From assembly GCA_932521035.1 (NCBI GenBank), contig OW051497.1, forward strand, positions 6,014,001-6,078,000: DNA of 64,000 bases. Direction: 5' to 3'. Positions 10,401 through 24,667 of the stretch are shown here, one piece after another. This DNA comes from Oscheius dolichura. Lineage: Eukaryota; Nematoda; Chromadorea; Rhabditida; Rhabditidae. Within the stretch, counting starts at the first letter, position 1; the number at the start of each line of letters is the position of its first letter. The notes beneath the pieces are model-generated. The model had not been told where the DNA came from, did not search any database, and was given only the letters and a program-made list of their open reading frames with translations. The translations under genes and the position numbers were made by a program.

Positions 10401-12722
10401 AGATGACGGCGATCGTCGTGGTGAGTTTAGCGACTAAAACTCCTTTACAAGCATTTTAATTACCGCTCTCACTTGTCTCTGATGGGTTTCCGGTTGTAAG
10501 GACGGTAGTGCCGGCGGTTTTGAACTCTGTAACGGACGACGTGGACGACAATCTGATTCGATTACCTTTCGAGGAGACATAATGGGTGTTTCACTTTGTT
10601 TATCTTTTTCCGTCACTTTGTTTTCTGTATCGTCGGTACTCCTTCTTGAAATGATACTATCTATGTATTTATTGCTCACCTCGTATGCCTCTCCAAGGTG
10701 CTGATTGGTGTTGATGTCATTTTCGGGCCTTCGTTCATCTCGTCCAGAGAGCACTCATAATGTTGTACATGTTCTACGAGCTATAAATAAGATTACTCAG
10801 GGACTTCGGAGATGCATACTTGTGGGCGGTCATACTTTGCCCTCCTAGGTGGTTTTGGTGGGGCTCCATTCTCCTTCGGGGTTGGCGGGGTGAATAGGAC
10901 CTCCATTGTAATCCGTCTCCTCTTGTCTTTTGGTAAAGAATCATTCCATTCTGAAAGAGATGAGATTAATCAAGTAACACAATACCTGAATCTCCGTTGT
11001 AATCAGTTATATCCTCGGTGCTGTCTCTCTCTTCTGATGGGGTCACGCTGGTAACAACCAGGATACTCCTCCTCTTCTCTTTGTCCCTAGAGCCCCGCTT
11101 CTGGTACCTATGGGGGTGAGGCACTTCAGAGGAGGTCTCCCTGGAGTCATTCATTCCAACAGTCGTTGTTGTCCCGCTGGTGTCGAGATCAGCAAAGAAT
11201 GTCTGAAATGCAATAAACGTCAGATGACAAAGGGGCCCGAACTGTTGTATTCGGAGACTGTTGACTAGTATATGTTTCTGCCTTCGAGGTTACAATGTAG
11301 TAGGGAAGTCGATCACTGAAAATTTAAACAATCATTAGGGAAAGGGGAATGTAAACTTCTTCAAATCCTTGTGATTGTAAGAAAGTCCTTGATAGTGTAG
11401 ATCGTCTTCCGAACTTCCTATAGAGATGGAAGATAGGTTTTTCCTGAAATACCATGCATAACGAGAAACGGAGCTGATCATAAATGTTAAAGACTGGCAG
11501 TTATCACACCAAAAAAAGAAAGATCGTACGTTTCTAACAACGACCCAGACCGGATCGCTGTTGATTTCGACATTGATAACTGCGAAAACAACAACCTCTT
11601 TAGATCACGCAAAATGTCCAAAATTCATTCAACTGACCCGCTGGGGACACGGTTATTGCTGGAAGACACACCGCTGTCGGGACGAGCGACCGGTGAGTGG
11701 ATGATCAAGCTGCCGCTGTCACTGTCACTGTCGTCAGACCGCATATACCTAAAGCCGATTTGTAGACAGGGAATAATGGCACACAGCGCTGATCTGCAAC
11801 TTCGCGCCATTCACGTAAGTCTATAAAAGACTTTCACGGCAGAGAAATACGTATACACCAGGAAATTTTATAGGATCATGTTACTGAAATCGTGCGCTTG
11901 ATCAATTACAGCGATCATTCTTTTTTCCGATTAAATGATCCAAATTAGAGCAAAAGAAATCGTATCTGATGAGATAGAAAGTGTGAGGATATCCGTGACG
12001 AGAAAAAAAAATGCAAAGGATATGATCGGAAGTTAGCGGCGTGACGGTCGGAGACAGTCGTTCACTAGTCAGGTTCTGTGTCTGTTATTTTAACCTTACG
12101 ACGTTTTAAATTTCTGTCCTTTGAACTGACCTTTTTGATGATTCGGATACAGCAGAATCCGGTGAGATCAAGTCATTTGCTGTTTCTTTGGTTATTTCTT
12201 TTTTAAAAGAATGATAATACAACGTGGTGTCTGGGCTGGTCAGTTCGGAAAAATTTACCTAAAATTCGGGATGTCAGATTGATATTTTCTATTATTTTTA
12301 CAGGTTTAACTGGTGTTGTAAAACTGAGATCAACAACATTATCTCCCCGATGTTTGAAAGTGACGTCTCCTTCGGTCTGTACCCGCAGAATGCGTTCGAC
12401 GCACGAGTTGATCGTCTCCACGCTATCAGTCGGCGTGTTCTCTTTTACTGTTTCGCGAACATGGACGACAGGGGAACAGCGACCTGATCCATTGCCTTCA
12501 TCGACGGTATGTTCATGTAGATGGCTGATGTTCACAGAGACGGGGTGTCCACTTCCCGAATCTATGTTCGTCACCGTTACCTAGAATTTGTTATTCCCTT
12601 CGACCGGAAGAAGAGTGCACCTCGCAGGTTCCTGGATGGCAATGTGTTGAATTATTAACCACTTCGGTACGGGTAACCGTCTTAGTGTATTCCAGAATGC
12701 GTTCCCGATGGTGACGAGGCAT
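2701..12722 (-). CDS. Giant disordered LDDVF-repeat protein fused to an ACC-synthase-like aminotransferase
   Basis: About 36 exons on the minus strand join in a single frame to a stop at 2701 and encode roughly 2,600 residues. The order is: Ser/Thr/Pro-rich low-complexity N-terminus (12.7-10.1 kb); one exon of ~3.1 kb (about 9916-6777) and flanking short exons carrying ~16 copies of an I-x-L-D-D-V-F motif and ~6 copies of a W-I/L-x2-I/L-I/V motif; an acidic linker (EEDEEEVEDID near 5.35-5.4 kb); a Ser-rich linker (5.2-4.5 kb); and a complete fold-type I aminotransferase domain (4.5-2.7 kb). Each junction between repeat part and enzyme part (introns near 5455, 5290, 5110, 5060, 4940, 4860, 4690, 4600) preserves phase. 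The start at 12722 (MPRHHRER) is provisional: the same exon is open further 5' to ~12776 and reads as a hydrophobic stretch, so a signal-peptide exon upstream is possible. Two genes joined by coincidental phase remains the alternative; internal starts near 5020 or 4897 could give an enzyme-only isoform. Confidence 0.6.
5350..10065 (-). repeat. Dispersed LDDVF protein motif, about 16 copies
   Basis: Reading the minus strand, a short motif with consensus [E/D]-I-[S/N/D]-L-D-D-[V/I]-F recurs near 10050 (KIDLDDVFS), 9775 (DISLDDIFA), 9560 (EISLEDIFE), 9228 (EISLDDIFS), 9065 (DISLDDVFS), 8797 (DISIDDVFY), 8320 (LDLDKVFNP), 7905 (EINLDDVFG), 7627 (VINLDDVFH), 7305 (EINLSDVFD), 6918 (PINVDDLLKAVFE), 6585 (PIDLDDVFP), 6300 (TVDLEEVFS), 6107 (EINLDDVFK), 5860 (TINLDDVFT) and, weakest, 5367 (DIDVADLVNDI). 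Degenerate copies sit near 8920 and 8675. Motifs are separated by 40-170 polar, Lys/Glu/Ser-rich residues with no similarity between spacers, so this is motif repetition, not recent DNA duplication. Confidence 0.85.
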
Positions 12723-15525
12723 CAACGACGACGACAGCGGTGCGGCGCTGGCCGGCAGCGTAAGGAATAATAGAACCTAGAAGGAGGAAGAATTAGACTT
12801 TTTAACGGGGACAGGATAGAACACCAGGGGTAACGGTAGCGACAAATCGGCCATCAATCAATTTAATGGCGATAGTTCCCATCAGGAAATCTATTATTTT
12901 CGATTTCTTCTCGGGGAAAGCTGTTCAGGGGCGTGAAAGGACACCGACACCGTCCTTGAGGCGATCGAAATGATATACGGAGTATTTTAGTCGTAAGCGA
13001 AATGAATGATTTATAATTTATCTAACGATTGGCTACGATTTCAAGGTTAGTAAACATTTCCCCAAACGGAAAGAATTGAGATCAGAAGAACGCTAGAACT
13101 TGAGACGGCTAATTCCCACAAAAAGCAATTGAAACATAGGCGTAACAAAGGCAACGGTCTATTCGATTGAGTAAAAGGGGTGATGGCAACGGAAGAAAAT
13201 GAGAAAGGAAACTTGTTTGTTGTTTAGAACTGTTGTCAGAGATCATTTGATATAGGCGCTTTGCATAAACATCTCCACTGGTCAAAATGTCTCCGCAGAT
13301 CTTATTTTGAGGGTAAGAAAACAGCAGGGGAGATCTCGTAAATGTCAGGGATAGATGTGAATTCCGCCATACAAAATGGTGTTTGTATATATGTCACCTA
13401 TATATGTCACTTGCCTCGGACACAGTCGGTCCAGAAGCATCGCTGTCGTCGTCCGAGAAGTCCATTCAAGGCATAGGATAGGGTGCCTATGAGCGCAACT
13501 AGGAGAATGATAGGCGGGCAGGTGACGTCACCACTTAAACGGATGGAGGGTGTAAGAGACTGTCAAGGCTGTGAAATATCGTCGAAAAATTGAGACGTAG
13601 CCGGATGTAATGAAGAGGGATTAGCCGCATTAAAGGGGGGTTGCCGACCATTTAATTAATGATAACTGTCTTCAGTGACTGTTGAAGGTCGGAACTCTTT
13701 CCACTGCTTTAAACAAAATGTTACATACTGTTGTACACAAAAAGAGGCCCTTAGAAGAGGTCGGTCAGCTGTTCCGTTCAGCTGAACCCGACTTCTTTGT
13801 GAGGCATGACCTTGATGTGCCCGATGTCTCTTTAAGATTAACAGATTCGATAGCACCGGAATAGAAATAAAAGGGCGAGCGGCTAAATTAAGCGGTACTT
13901 GGAAATCTGTCAGAACGCATTAAAAGAGCGCCAAAGGAAACGCATCATGAGAGTAGATTATTCAGCAGGCAGGATGATGTCCCCTCGGCCACAGAGAGCA
14001 GGAGACGGATCTCAGTTATGCGTGCTGAGTTTAGTTCACACGGCCGCTTCCGCAGTGACGCGTTGAAATTTTTTTGGGGGAAGTCGGAAAAATGAGGAGC
14101 GGATTTCATGGTGGATCTGACGGGAAGCCAACTGGTTGGCACCGCATACTGCACCCCGATACTCATCCGACTTAATGATCGTGCGATCGGCACAACTGAA
14201 AAAGGTCCCTATCAATAGGTGTCCCATTTTGAGTGGGTTGTTTTTGCCGGGGGTAACTTAATAACTTTCTGGCTTATACCAAGACCTAAATAGGAGAAAC
14301 TAATGTTGACGGATCTGCCAAAGCGTGGGCTAGATGGAGATGGGGAAGGAAACGTTTGGTAGCGTCAGAGGAATTAACCTCCTAGACCGCTAGCCTCGTT
14401 TCGTCGAAGAACATAAAAAGAAATGACACCAAACAGACAGCTTCTATTGGCGAAAACAAGCGCAACAGAGAAACCTTCACGAGAAAATAATTTGGAACAA
14501 AAAGAGGGTTATCTCTAAGCTTCTTAACAAATATTGAAGGTAACCTGGAGTGCGTGTAATCCACTCGGCAAAGTTTACAGCTTTTTAAATAGAAATTGTC
14601 TTCTCTGTGATGACAGGCAAACAGAGAGTCTCACAACAGTCATTAGCTAAATCTTTTCGCTGGGTGTTTTCATTGACTCTTTCACCTAATTTTTTAAGTG
14701 GAGTAACTCACAGCAAATTAGCAGGCGTTCCTTTTTTCCGTGCCAAGGAAAGGAGCCGGACACGGCTGAACACAGGTAAAAGAGATCTGTGCGCGGCCTG
14801 ATACGCAACACAAATAGACTCAATCACGCCGTCCGGCTGTTGTAACGACATTTTATTGGCGCCCAGTTAAAGTCGTTGAACTTGCAAGAACCGGTGGAAG
14901 TGGAGCTCCTCGGAGCAACCTGGCCCACGGTGTTCCTCGCTTATGACACACCTTCCCTTAACAAATGACTACACGGAGAACGGAGAGAAGTCTAACTAGA
15001 AGAAGGAGTTCCCTTTTAGGAAACCCTTTTGTACCACAAGGAGAAAACTATGGCACCAGTCACGGACCAGTTGCTATTTTGAATAGGTCGGCTATTTGTA
15101 TAGCACGGAAATTGTTTTTCAGGGCAGACAACTTGTTGTTAACTCAAATCCGGCGCCTTTCGACGGTACATTGAATACGCAGAAGGCATGAGAAATATTC
15201 CATCGCTACTCCCACTATGATTCATCGAATAGACTTTAGTCTACCAAGGACAAACTATCTAAATCACTTCCTCATAAGATGAAAACGGCGAAAAATTGGT
15301 CACAATTTGCCAAGGACAAATTAAGAATATAAAAGGCATGTTGTCTACGACATTGCGCATAGTGTTTCTCCCTCAGATAGCTGCTCCCTAATTACCTTCT
15401 TGCAAATGTCAATCTCTTCTTTGAACGCTCTTGCAATATGCATGTGCTTGAAGGTAGCGGTGTTCTTCTCTGTCCCATGACCAGTTTAATGAGAGAGGCC
15501 TTATTCACATATGTTTAGAAACTCG
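12723..15525. other. 2.8-kb interval without a supported gene
   Basis: Only short open stretches without domain or splice-consistent neighbours are seen. The distal part (12.73-12.87 kb) may contain the first exon of the large minus-strand gene, and the part next to 15.5 kb probably contains the amine oxidase promoter (a TATAAAA-like run lies at ~15330). A weak direct repetition of ATATATGTCAC-like sequence occurs at 13386-13412. Confidence 0.4.
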
Positions 15526-17521
15526 ATGTGGAGACATCTCCTCCTGCCATTTCTAATAATAGTAAGTCCTAACACGCCGCTTCTGCCCGAATAATATTGA
15601 AAAGGCTTAAACTTTGCCCTATCATAGCCAGCCAGGCCAAAAGATAACGCGCTGCATTTCGATTTTCCGTCACGTAATGGTCTGTTTCCCATTCACTAAT
15701 CTCAGTTTCTGTAGGTTTCACAAGTGAAATCGTCTCGGGTAGGTATACTTGGAGGTGGATTTGCTGGATTAGCAGCTGCAGCTGAGCTAGAGAAGAATGG
15801 GATTGATTATGTCCTTCTGGAAGCCTCTGGTCGTCTAGGAGGAAGAGTGTATCCAATAAAAGACAGTATGAAAAGACCCTTTAATCACAAAGAGAAGAAA
15901 TTTCAGGTGATGGAAAAACCATACAACTGGGAGCAGAATACATAAATGGAGTTGACAACCACATCTACCAGCTAGCTAAGGAATTGGGTAAGAAAACTGA
16001 TGGAATTCTAAATATTTTTAGATGTGATTGACCATAAAGAGCCGGATTACGGGATGTTCCAGTCTAATATATCCTACGGAGTAGGTGGAATCCAGTTATC
16101 CAAGCTAGAAAGCTTCCTGGAATTAACGTCATGCCTTTTTTAGGGAAGACCTGAATACATGGGAAACCTTCGTCGCACCACTGGAAACGGAAATTGAGAA
16201 GGAAGCTCTAATATTCCCAGAAATCAGCCTGGGAAACTATTTTCAGAGAAGATACAACAACTTCCTTGAGGTAGTGTCAAACTTTCAAGCGACCGTTTTT
16301 TTTTTCAGGAGCATCCGGGAAAAAGGGAAATATTTGATGGCCTAGCTCATATGTATCGTTCGTATTATGAAAATGAATGGTCTGCTCCTGTAGAAGAGGT
16401 AGGTTACGGAAGGAGAGAGTCTGAGATATTTAGCTCGCGCTTTCAAATTTCCAAGAATGGGACGACGGTACGAACGACACTACATCCTGGTATCTGAAGG
16501 GAGATGGGTTCGGAGTAAGTGTTGCTCTTCTCTACTGTTATTCACTCGTTTAGGCAATTTTGGAGCAACTTGTTAAAAATATCAGTAATAGCAACGTAAG
16601 GTTAAATTCAGAAGTCGCTGGCTTGGACTGGTCCGGTAATTGGAATGCGATACAGTTAAAGCTGCCGTTTGCAGAGGACTATGTAGCGGTCACGTTGAAA
16701 GAAACAGAAGACGTACTCAATTTTGATCATGTTATCGTTACTATACCGCTGGGTTCTTTGAAGAGACATACGAAACTGTTTCGCCCGAAGTTACCAAAAA
16801 CGAAGAGGGACGTAATACGCGATCTTGGTTTGTAAAATAATAATGCTCGTAGTATATGGTTTCAAGGTTTTGGTAACCTCCAAAAAGTTTTTCTTGTTTA
16901 TGAGAAGCCGTGGTGGGACTCAGACGTTCAAACATTAGTAGCCCTTAGAATGACAGGCGACGGAAAAATGTCGAAGCTGCTGGATACTATGAGAATGTTC
17001 CAAGTGCTTCCTGGCAAACCGAACGTAGGCTCCTGTTTTCAAAACACAACAAAATGCTTCAGACCCTACTATTGTGGTTTGCAGGAGAAGGCCCCCAGTT
17101 AGCATCAAAAATGAGTGACCGGGATCTGGCCACTACCATCACAAGCCATTTGCAAGCTCAGTTCAACAATACCAGTATTCCGGCTCCCAAAAATATTTAC
17201 ACGTAACAGGGCTTAGTTCCTTCCAGCAACTGCTTAGGTATAATTGGAACGCAGACAAACTTATTGGAGGCGCTTACTCTTACATTACTCCAGAATCCTA
17301 TGAAAATTTAAACGATTCGCTTGCTGACATGGCAGCCCCCATTGTCAAAGATGAAAGGTAGGCTGTGTGCAGCAGTTTGCTTTAACGCCTTTAGCCCTTT
17401 GATATGCTTTGCTGGAGAGCACACCCACCAGACGATGTATCAGACAACTGTCGGCGCCTACGAGAGCGGCATCCGCGAAGCCAAGAGAATCCTGAGCTAT
17501 TTGAATACAAAAGAAATATAA
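15526..17521 (+). CDS. Secreted flavin-containing amine oxidase (polyamine/spermine oxidase-like)
   Basis: About twelve exons give ~470 residues. The first exon (15526-15561) encodes a hydrophobic start MWRHLLLPFLII that reads as a signal peptide and runs straight into the FAD dinucleotide-binding motif GILGGGFAGLAAAAELEKNG followed by the acidic beta-2 end VLLEASGRLGGRVYP. Later blocks are LGAEYINGVDNHIYQL, a VIVTIPLGSLK block, VFLVYEKPWW, GGAYSYITP and the C-terminal FAD block CFAGEHTHQTMYQT-VGAYESGIREA. The family oxidises polyamines or their acetyl derivatives with production of hydrogen peroxide and an aldehyde. A signal peptide is unusual for SMO/PAOX enzymes, which are mostly cytosolic, nuclear or peroxisomal, so this member probably works in the secretory pathway or outside the cell. 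The exon end near 16070 is ambiguous (two in-phase donors); the stop is at 17519-17521. Confidence 0.85.
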
Positions 17522-17737
17522 AGAATTTATAAAGATTTAATACTTACAAATCTGTTTTACACAGAAGAATCACAATAGTCACCATTAGGTTATGACATTG
17601 TAACAACGCACAAGAGAAGCCCGTGAAAACGCCACCTAAGGTCAAAAATGCCCGTTTGAACTTGGTAAAAATATAATTACTTGAGACCAGGACGAAAAGG
17701 ACTAGGTCTGTCGCAATATTATACTACCCTAAAAATA

Positions 17738-20424
<2,687 letters not shown>

Positions 20425-21301
20425 GGTTTCCCGTATTGAATAATAATTTCCGCTGCAGCTGTATGTTTGACGTTTTTCTGTAAAAATATAAATTTCAACG
20501 AAAAATGAGGACAAAAGGAAAGGAAGAAAAGATTACACTTACGCCACAGAGTTCAAAGACCTGTTTGATAAACAATCGCCTGTTATGGACATTGGGAAAG
20601 CCTATACTACACTTCTGGCTAAATGACTGGTATTAATTCGGAATGGAAAGAAGGAGAATCCATGGAGGAAATTAGCGTGTATTAGTTCTGGAAGTAAATA
20701 CAAAAAGAGTGACAATAAATTTAAGTTGTTTGATTTCAACCGCCTAGTTAAAGGGCCGCCGGTGGAACGTAGCGCGCTTGCCCGTCCGAGCCTCGGTGAA
20801 AACATCTCGTGTAACTGTGTGCTCCTTTCACACAAATAACTATAAGAAGATAAAATAACCGAAAAGGATTCCACGAATTTTCATATGAAGACATTGTCAA
20901 ATTTGGATTAAACATTTCAAAAATGATAATAAAATTTGAATTAAAAAGGAATATGGGGCCAGACAGCTCTGAGCAGAGTAGCTACTGCTCATTTGCAGGG
21001 AAGAACAGCAAAAACAAGGCATAATTATGAGGGGCACATGTCTGTCTATTGTTTCGGCTCAAGTGAAAGTGTAAATGATTTCCCCTGGAGATCGGCGCTT
21101 GCATCATCGCTCGCGTGAGTAGAAAGTGCCCGATTTCACAAGCACGTTGTGATGTGTTTCCGCCTACTTTTTTACCACAACCATTTCCCGGAGCAACTAT
21201 TTACTCGCGTCATAAACTTTATTCGTTTGCTTCAATAAAATACATTTTTAACCCGGAATTGGGGATCACAGGGATGTCTCTTGAAGGAATGTGTTGTGAT
21301 A
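20425..21301. other. Intergenic region between LETM1 and the lipase gene
   Basis: About 0.88 kb separates the LETM1 start from the 3' end of the next minus-strand gene. It should hold the LETM1 promoter and the lipase terminator. AATAAA-like runs in plus orientation and a GC-rich patch near 20755-20800 are visible, but no exon chain. Confidence 0.4.
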
Positions 21302-23259
21302 TCAGCTGTTACCCAGTGTTCGGATGAAAGGAGCCTCCTGAATATTTGCTCTCTCATTTCGTTTCTAGCTCTCTCTCACCTTGTCAGGACATATCAAAGG
21401 CGTCTCGTCGTTGTTGAGATCGGCTTTTGTTGTCTTTTTTCCAATCGGCTCAAGTAATCCATTCCAGAGGAATTTTCCAAAGATATCGTTTCCATATTTG
21501 GACAAATGGAAAGTGTCCCCTGCATAGAAGCTCGTGTCGTATTTTCCGGCTTTCTAAAAGATTCAAGTTTTTCAAAAACAAAACGGTTCCCACGTTTCTA
21601 AAAGCATCCTTGATCTCGTCCAGGAAACTTTGTGTGACCACCGTAAACGTGTCCGTATTGAATTTCTTCTCATTTTGAAGTTCATAGGCTGCTTTTCTAT
21701 ATGAGTCCAAGACGGCGTCTCTCTTCTCAACGGTTCCACTACCACATGACTTCCTTTTTCTAAACATAAACACTGCTATTCATTTACCAAGCTCTTCTTC
21801 CTCACCCGTCAAAGATCAAAGAGTTCGCCTCGATTGTAAGCTGCGAGTTCCAAATAGCAAGAATGGAGACAATGGTGCGTGGCAAGCCTTGTTGGAGAAT
21901 GGCGACAGTTTCTTCGAGTTTTGACTTGTAAAGGGCGTATGGTATATAAGGCTGCTGATGAAGTTTGTTACATTAGAAAGAGCTTAAAGGAACCCCCAGC
22001 GACCTCGGGTGCAGACTGTAGATTTTCGCGGGCTTTGAAACCCCGGGAAGATGTATTCCTGATCTACGCGTTTCTTTATTTTTTCCGCTTGATTTTAATA
22101 AAATAACTATTTGCTATGGCCAATTACTATAAATGGCATCAAAAACCCATTAGGAAAATAAGAAAACCGGCCAAAAACGCAGGCGCGTTCAAAATTCAAA
22201 CGCGCTCCAAAGACCAAAGGACGCTTGTGGGTGCAGTCGCCACGGGACCAGTGCACCCGAGCCGAGGTCCCTGGGGGTTCCTTTAAAATACCGTTGTTTT
22301 GTAGCAGCTTAAATTTTGAATATCGTTGGTTCCGATAAAAATGGTCACAAGTTTCCAGTCGTACTGAAGGTTAACCTAAAAGCGTTTGAAATTAAATAAA
22401 TAGAATCAAACATACCTTCGGATGGTTTTTAATTTTGAAAACAAGCTCCTTTGCTTGTCGTGGAAGGTCCTCACAAGTCATTCCACCTACGGCTACATTG
22501 AATCCACGATCGGCCACTTCTAATCCATGTGAGAGACCGACCAAATTTGGATTAACGGATTTCAGGATGTCTGTAATGAGATTGTTCTTGTTGTAAAGTT
22601 ATTGTCTACTTCCAAGTGTTGCTGAGGATGCAGCTGATTCGTCTCCTCCAGTAAATAAAGAATTTCCAACGTAGTACGTTGCCTTATCGTCGTCGTAGTT
22701 CTTTGATCCTGCGGCTACCTTAACAATTCTTGCCATCAGAAAAGAGTATACAAACCGTAATGGAGTCACCGAGGCATCCGAAAACTTTCACGTCAGCTGG
22801 GCGGACTTGATTCACATTTGTCGGAATGTCTTTAGACGGGGCAATGAGAGCAGCATCGCAAGACACCTTGGCCCCCAGCGATTTCATTTGCGTGTGATTA
22901 ATTTCAGCTTGCGGAATTTCAGGGAAAGGTTCAACCGGATATTCTACAATTTAAAGTTAAAATAAAAACGTGGAAGAACCTTTTACGCCCTGATAAGTCC
23001 AAAGGATGAACAGGAATATCATTCCAAAACCAAAACTAAGCCAGCGAACCCGGGCCCATAGAGGAGGACGCGGCATTCTCAAATTGTGCCATTCGTTTCC
23101 AAGCTAAAACGAAAAAGAAATATTATAAAATAAATTCAAAAGCTCACCGTGGCGTAAATAACTTGGTTGTCGTCGTCGTCGTTGAGATGCCGGTAAGGCG
23201 TGCTGTAAATGACCTCAAAAAAGCGGTATCTAAGCAATAAATCTAACCTTCGAAGCCAT
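21302..23259 (-). CDS. Membrane-anchored phospholipase B-type GDSL lipase
   Basis: Exons join in phase from ATG at 23259 to a stop at 21302, ~420 residues. After a short cytoplasmic N-terminus there is one hydrophobic helix (LSFGFGMIFLFILWTY), predicting a type II membrane protein. The SGNH/GDSL blocks are all present: block I GCLGDSIT with the nucleophile Ser, block II VAVGGMT, block III IFIGTNDIQN, and block V GDTFHLSKYGN with the catalytic Asp and His. The C-terminal CPDKEAPFIRT resembles that of animal phospholipase B1-like proteins, which hydrolyse phospholipids and lysophospholipids on the cell surface or in the lumen. Most introns are 34-46 nt, but the one between GTNDIQNLSCYKTT and YIPYALYKSKLEE is ~330 nt because it carries a TTAA-flanked repeat element. 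Confidence 0.88.
21984..22286. mobile_element. MITE-like element with 25-bp terminal inverted repeats flanked by TTAA
   Basis: The two ends are inverted copies over 25 bp with one mismatch: 21984-22008 starts TTAAAGGAACCCCCAG and 22262-22286 is its reverse complement. The TTAA at each end could be a target-site duplication, as made by piggyBac-type transposases. The 303-bp interior has no open reading frame of note and a second, partial subterminal inverted similarity (GGTGCA...). The element lies entirely inside an intron of the phospholipase B gene, accounting for most of that intron's length. It is non-autonomous. No other copy was spotted in the window. Confidence 0.75.
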
Positions 23260-23734
23260 TTTATGCCTCACACGGCAGAAGGACGATTTACTGGGAGCTT
23301 CACTTCAAAAGCCTATTTTGAACCATGGGGTCTGTGGCGAAACGTGGCAAAACGGACAGGGAAGGAATAAACAAACAATCGATTAATACGCAGGCAGCTG
23401 AGTTGCGCTTGGACCCGTGCGGACTGTTATGGCAACAGGGGTGCCCTTCACCTCAGCTAATAGGTGTACTAGTATACGTTTGGAAAGAACGGGTAGAGCT
23501 AAGGTATTGGCGTGACTAATACCTAAGCCAGAAAAATAGTTCTGGCTAATAGTTGGATTTATTTTTATTTTCACTATGTGTTACCATTTGTTGCGCTGAC
23601 GTATTGCTAGGTAACCTGGAAGTTACTATCAGCGTATGTTTTCCAGTGGCCAAATACCATTATCACGTTTGGAGAGTATTTTTCGTGTTCTGGAATGCTT
23701 TCCTTCAGCGATAGCACAGTTCCTCTCTCAAACA

Positions 23735-24478
23735 ATGAACCTCCTACCACTTCTATGGATTCCTCTAGTGACAGGCTTTTCTTTCTCGTTCAACATTGTA
23801 AGCAACCAATTAGCAGAGAAACATCCTCTTATATAGGGAAGGCCACGAGAGGTAAATGTCCAGGATATCGTAACAAGGTCAACTGTCTTGATGTCAAGAG
23901 TCCAAGGAATGAAAAACTTTGGAGAGATCATGGTGACTTCGTATATCCTAACTATAACCGTCACAGAATCTCGTATCCCGTTTACATAAGGTCAACACAA
24001 TGCAATCAAATTTCCTGAGCAACTCTCATCGGGCTAATGACAACCAGCTGGTGGACATTATTAACAAAATCAACAATCTTGTCATGTGGACTTGAGCCAA
24101 AGTCCAATTTGGTTATTACTATTTATAGACAAATGAGCAACATGTCCAACGACGAAATAGCCCGTGGCAAAGGATTTGGAGCACTTGTTCTGGCCAGCAA
24201 CGCCCTGGACTTGTACTTGAAACAGAACCAACCGGCCTGGATGAACTACATCCCTGATTTTGATTTTGCCAACCCTGGCAAAGGTCTAGGATCTTTGCTT
24301 ATTTTTAATCTTATTTCAAGGCGTTGATGACATCAATAGCGTAATCCCTGACATGGATATGGGTTTTGGCCCCTCTTCCAGCGGCTTTTCCGGTTTTGGA
24401 TCCTCAAGGCCTGGCTCTGGCGCATCCTTTGGCTCTTCTTACCTTCCTGGTGGCTTCAATTTTCCTTCTTTTGGTTGA
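23735..24478 (+). CDS. Small secreted protein with Gly/Ser/Phe-rich tail, function unknown
   Basis: Five exons join in phase to ~190 residues. The N-terminus MNLLPLLWIPLVTGFSFSF is a clear signal peptide. The mature part is mainly helical-looking and polar (NDNQLVDIINKINNLVIQM), contains no cysteines that I can see, and ends in a low-complexity tail (GFGPSSSGFSGFGSSRPGSG...NFPSFG). The start was chosen because the ATG opens the signal peptide and each downstream junction (introns near 23798, 23950, 24095, 24278) keeps the frame. I do not recognise the family; it resembles small secreted nematode proteins only in general layout. The gene lies divergently next to the lipase gene and 190 bp upstream of the DEG/ENaC gene. 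Confidence 0.7.
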
Positions 24479-24667
24479 TCCCTACGAATATCCATCCGTT
24501 GTCAGCACATATCTTCCAGTAAATTTTATGCAAGAACTTTGCCCATGTCCTAATTAGTGCAAACCGGAATTGTAACAAAATATCTCTTCTCGTAAAGTCT
24601 ATGCATAGGCTTACTTTGCAAACACAGACCTCACCTTCAGCTAGCGTCTCAATACTTCCAACTGTTT

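Noticed and set aside
13682-13864. 60-codon plus-strand open frame in the 12.8-15.5 kb gap
   Set aside because: No ATG start, no neighbouring exon in phase, no recognised motif.
16070-16142. Apparent frameshift or 16-nt intron in the amine oxidase gene
   Set aside because: Disappears when an earlier in-phase GT donor (GTTCC or GTCTAATAT near 16060-16065) is used, giving a 90-100-nt intron.
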